Positions 61,301-64,000 of a stretch of 64,000 nucleotides of DNA are shown here, one piece after another; position 1 is the first letter of the stretch, and every line of letters starts with the position of its first letter. A program made the translations under genes and the position numbers. The notes beneath the pieces were generated by a model, which was not told where the DNA came from, made no database searches, and was given only the letters and a program-made list of their open reading frames with translations. Source of the DNA: Pteria penguin (taxonomy: Eukaryota; Mollusca; Bivalvia; Pterioida; Pteriidae). The stretch covers positions 62,602,420 to 62,666,419 of the forward strand of contig CM068584.1 of NCBI GenBank assembly GCA_035048485.1. The letters are read 5' to 3'.

Positions 61301-61767
61301 TAATTAGCTTTGATGACGTCATAGCGAATTTTCCCACGCTCATTGTGACTTTATTTATGGTCCGATTTCAAAAATTTTTCATATTCCAAATCAGACCATT
61401 TAAATCTTTCATCCTACTGTCTAAAATCTAAGATTGAAATATTTTTTTTGAAATGAAAACAATCGGGTCAAGGTCAACTTTTTCGGGGTAGAGCTGCAAA
61501 ATTGACGCAGTGACATAAAATCTTGCATCTCCTTTTCTGAATCGAATGCTGAAAATTTCATTCCAATCGGACAAATAATAAGGAAGATATAGCGATTCAA
61601 AATTTTGGCGTCGTAGGTGGCGCTGCGCGCTTATAAGCGGTAATTTAGAAAATTAAAAAATTCAAATCTTGAAAATTTAATTTCGAATCGAACACTGAAA
61701 ACAGAATAGTAATATCTTTAATAATGAGTGATTTCTGAGCCGTCACAAAAATAAAAACGGATGAAGA
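58318..61767 (-). mobile_element. Helitron-like element X2
   Basis: The same ends as X1 (CTAG at 58321-58318 with the CTCGTTGC hairpin; TCTTCATCCG from 61767). Length is 3.45 kb, about 1.22 kb less than X1, which equals four core monomers: X2 has two to three monomers (60247, 60571) where X1 has six. Otherwise nearly identical along its length. Confidence 0.6.
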
Positions 61768-61780
61768 ATAATACTAATAC

Positions 61781-64000
61781 CTATAAACGAGCTCGTTGCT
61801 AAAGCAACGAGTAGGTTTCACAAGTTAAAGTCGACGCAGCGAAGCTGAGATCTCCTACTCTAATACAAAATTCTTTTTCACGATCCAGATATCTGATCTT
61901 TAGTGATGGTATCCACATTGCGCACTCTACTTGCAGAAATTGTAGGTAACGGCGACTTACATTATACACATTATACTGAAGCCTACATCGCACAATATCG
62001 ACTACTCTTGACCAAATATTTGAAACAAGAAACATGTAGGACAATCACACTTAGTACAATCTGCACGTGTAACCTAGATCTTCAGTCCTTACTGCCCGCT
62101 TTATGTTGTTTATTTATTAACTTACGCAAGGTATTTCGCGTGTACAGATGTTTGACCTTGAATCGCTTCTCTGCTGGAATAAACAATTCTCCTCGCGATG
62201 AACTTACGCAAGTTATTTCGCGTGTACAGATGTTTGACCTTGAATCGCCACTCTGCTGGAATAAACAATTCTCCTCGCGATGGCCTTTAGTAATGCCGCT
62301 TTCCCCAATATACAAAAGAAAGACTTGACAAAGTCTCGTATTCCACAGGTAAAGCACTGTAACTGGCGATTAATTCACACACGTTTGAAGTCCTGTATAA
62401 CAGCGGCGCAGTGCGAGGTATTAAGCAAGGCAAATTCACCGCGCTTCTCTAATGTGTAATGCCGACGCTCGGAGAAGATTTCTTTATAGCCTTGTTCAGC
62501 AGTAGCTCGTAGAATGTAAATTTGCTTTTTTTTTTCTTTTTTTTTTTTTTTTTTGTTTTTTTTTTTGGGGGGGGGTTGGTTTTTTTTTTTTTTTTGGGTT
62601 TTTTTTTTTTTGTTTAAGAATTCGAATGCATAATACTTTCTCAAACTCTATTTTATAGAAAGCACTTTAAATCGCGATTGAATTAATCGCGAGTTACTGC
62701 GCCTTGTCCATGGAAGAAGTCCTATATCACAGCGGTGTCGTGCAAGGTATTAAGCAAGGCAAATTGACCGCGCTTCTGAAGATATGTTTATTGCGTTGTT
62801 CATCAGTAGAGTGCACAAAATTTGATTTTTGTTTAAGAAATCGAAATCAAAATGCTTTCTCAAACTCTTGTTTTTATAATTTGTTCATACGACGAATAAA
62901 AAATACTTGAAAGTTACGCAAGTAAGATATTTTTTATAAAAAAAATCTTTAAATTGCTCACTTTCAAATACCGGGAAACATGTTTCATAGTAAAATCGTT
63001 ACGGAAAATCGTTTTCGTAATGTTTTGGAAACTAAAAGACTAAAAATAAGACAGTTTTGAACATTACGTAATTTTTAAAAAACTTTAGATTGAAATAGAG
63101 GCCAAACTAAAAGAGATAGATAATATCGGCCGATGAAAGTTCTAAAGATATGAACCTAGAGAACATAACAGTGAAAATTTGAGAGATCTACCATTAAAAC
63201 TAAAAGCTACATACGCGAAAATCGAAAAATATTAAATCTTACGTAATTCTCTTAAAACGTCGTATATTTCGAAAAATTTTTTCATTAAACGGGAGTATGT
63301 GTCTGTGAGAATGAATAGCCGAAAGATGAAATTTCAAAGTAAAGAGTCGGTAGATACCCTCATTCCCTATCATGCTACCAATTTTCACATCTCTACCTTT
63401 TTTTAATAAGCGAGCTTTAGCTGAAACCATTTCATTAAACATTAATGAACTTTATGTGACGTTGAAAGCATCACTTTAAAGGGGGTTGGTCGTGTTTAAA
63501 CCTAAATAACTCGAAAACGGTAAGAGTTAGCGAAAATTTGATGGCAATGTTATGCATATAAATTTTCGCGCAGAATCGATTGCAACAATCCCCGATTCGA
63601 TAAGATGAAAATTAATGGAGTTATGACGTCATTTACAAAGTATGACGTCATTTTCAGGAATTTGGTACCATGCCAATTCCCTTTTGTCAGTCGGTAGATA
63701 TTTGCATTCTCTTTTATGCTACCAAATTTCATACCTCTAGCTTTATCAATAAGCGAGACACAGGTACCTGAAGTTTTAAATTGTATTTTCAGGAAAGGCC
63801 AAACACTGAACTTTGACCGCAAATATCTCGAAAACGGTCAGAGATATCGAAAATCTGAGACCAGACCTTTCTCCTTTAACTACTTTTTCACGCAGAATCG
63901 ATTGCAACAATCCCCGATTCGAAACGATGAAAAATAAGGGAGTTATGACGTCATTTAGAAAAGTATGACGTCATTTTCAGGAATTTGGCACCTTGCCAAT
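61781..64000 (-). mobile_element. Helitron-like element X3, cut by window end
   Basis: The hairpin CTCGTTGC-TAAA-GCAACGAG is intact (61792-61811), but the terminal CTAG reads ATAG on the minus strand. The interior follows X1 and X2 through the T/G tract and into the core repeat at 63550-64000. Confidence 0.6.

Noticed and set aside
51773..62357. ORFs near the X-element hairpin ends (MSYMFLVSN..., MLYLWNTR...)
   Set aside because: The same sequence occurs in each Helitron-like unit, on both strands at once, with differing stops; no coding signature.
53520..63937. Many similar 60-140-codon ORFs on both strands (MRSKF..., MLPNF...)
   Set aside because: They repeat with the 303/318-bp period on both strands, have no domain, and their lengths follow the repeat phase. 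They are by-products of the minisatellite.

Overview
This is animal nuclear DNA: AT-rich, with spliced genes, tRNA-derived SINEs, MITEs, hAT, Tc1, gypsy and Penelope-like debris, and long microsatellites. The repeat types (two SINE families, hairpin-ended dispersed repeats, element arrays set in AAT microsatellites and carrying core minisatellites) suggest a mollusc, probably a bivalve. That assignment comes from pattern recognition, not from a search.

Layout. 1-10.7 kb is gene-poor and holds a broken Tc1-like transposon (2.1-3.6 kb), a SINE and small repeats. 10.7-14.1 kb (+) holds a zinc-ribbon exon behind a minisatellite, then three exons of a cellular integrase-core (rve-like) gene. That gene has one GC-AG intron and one single-base frameshift. 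14.5-16.1 kb has a MITE, a SINE and a minisatellite. 16.15-20.89 kb (-) is a three-exon gene with a double zinc-ribbon N-terminus; its first exon and promoter are a paralogue of the 10.7-11.0 kb module. Its first intron contains a palindromic MITE and an 884-bp fold-back element with 8-bp target duplications. 21.48-21.96 kb (+) is a divergent ORF interrupted by one in-frame TGA.

23.07-48.25 kb (-) appears to be one long gene. Four 99-nt, phase 0-0 exons each encode exactly one 33-residue ankyrin repeat. They are followed by two exons encoding a trypsin-like serine protease with a complete His/Asp/Ser set. The ankyrin exons alternate between two types (2-1-2-1 in gene order) and sit in large segmental duplications (26.5-28.5 with 36.3-38.8; 28.5-31.7 with 43.9-48.5; 31.7-35.2 with 39.6-43.2 kb). 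These contain nested transposons, two matching 138-bp satellite arrays and pre-insertion alleles. No start exon was found.

49.4-64.0 kb has no gene. It is a head-to-tail array of at least five Helitron-like non-autonomous elements of two types, all in the same orientation and separated by AAT-rich spacers. The larger type carries a core minisatellite with a dimeric 303/318-bp higher-order period and many TGACGTCA palindromes. ORFs reported there are by-products of the repeats.
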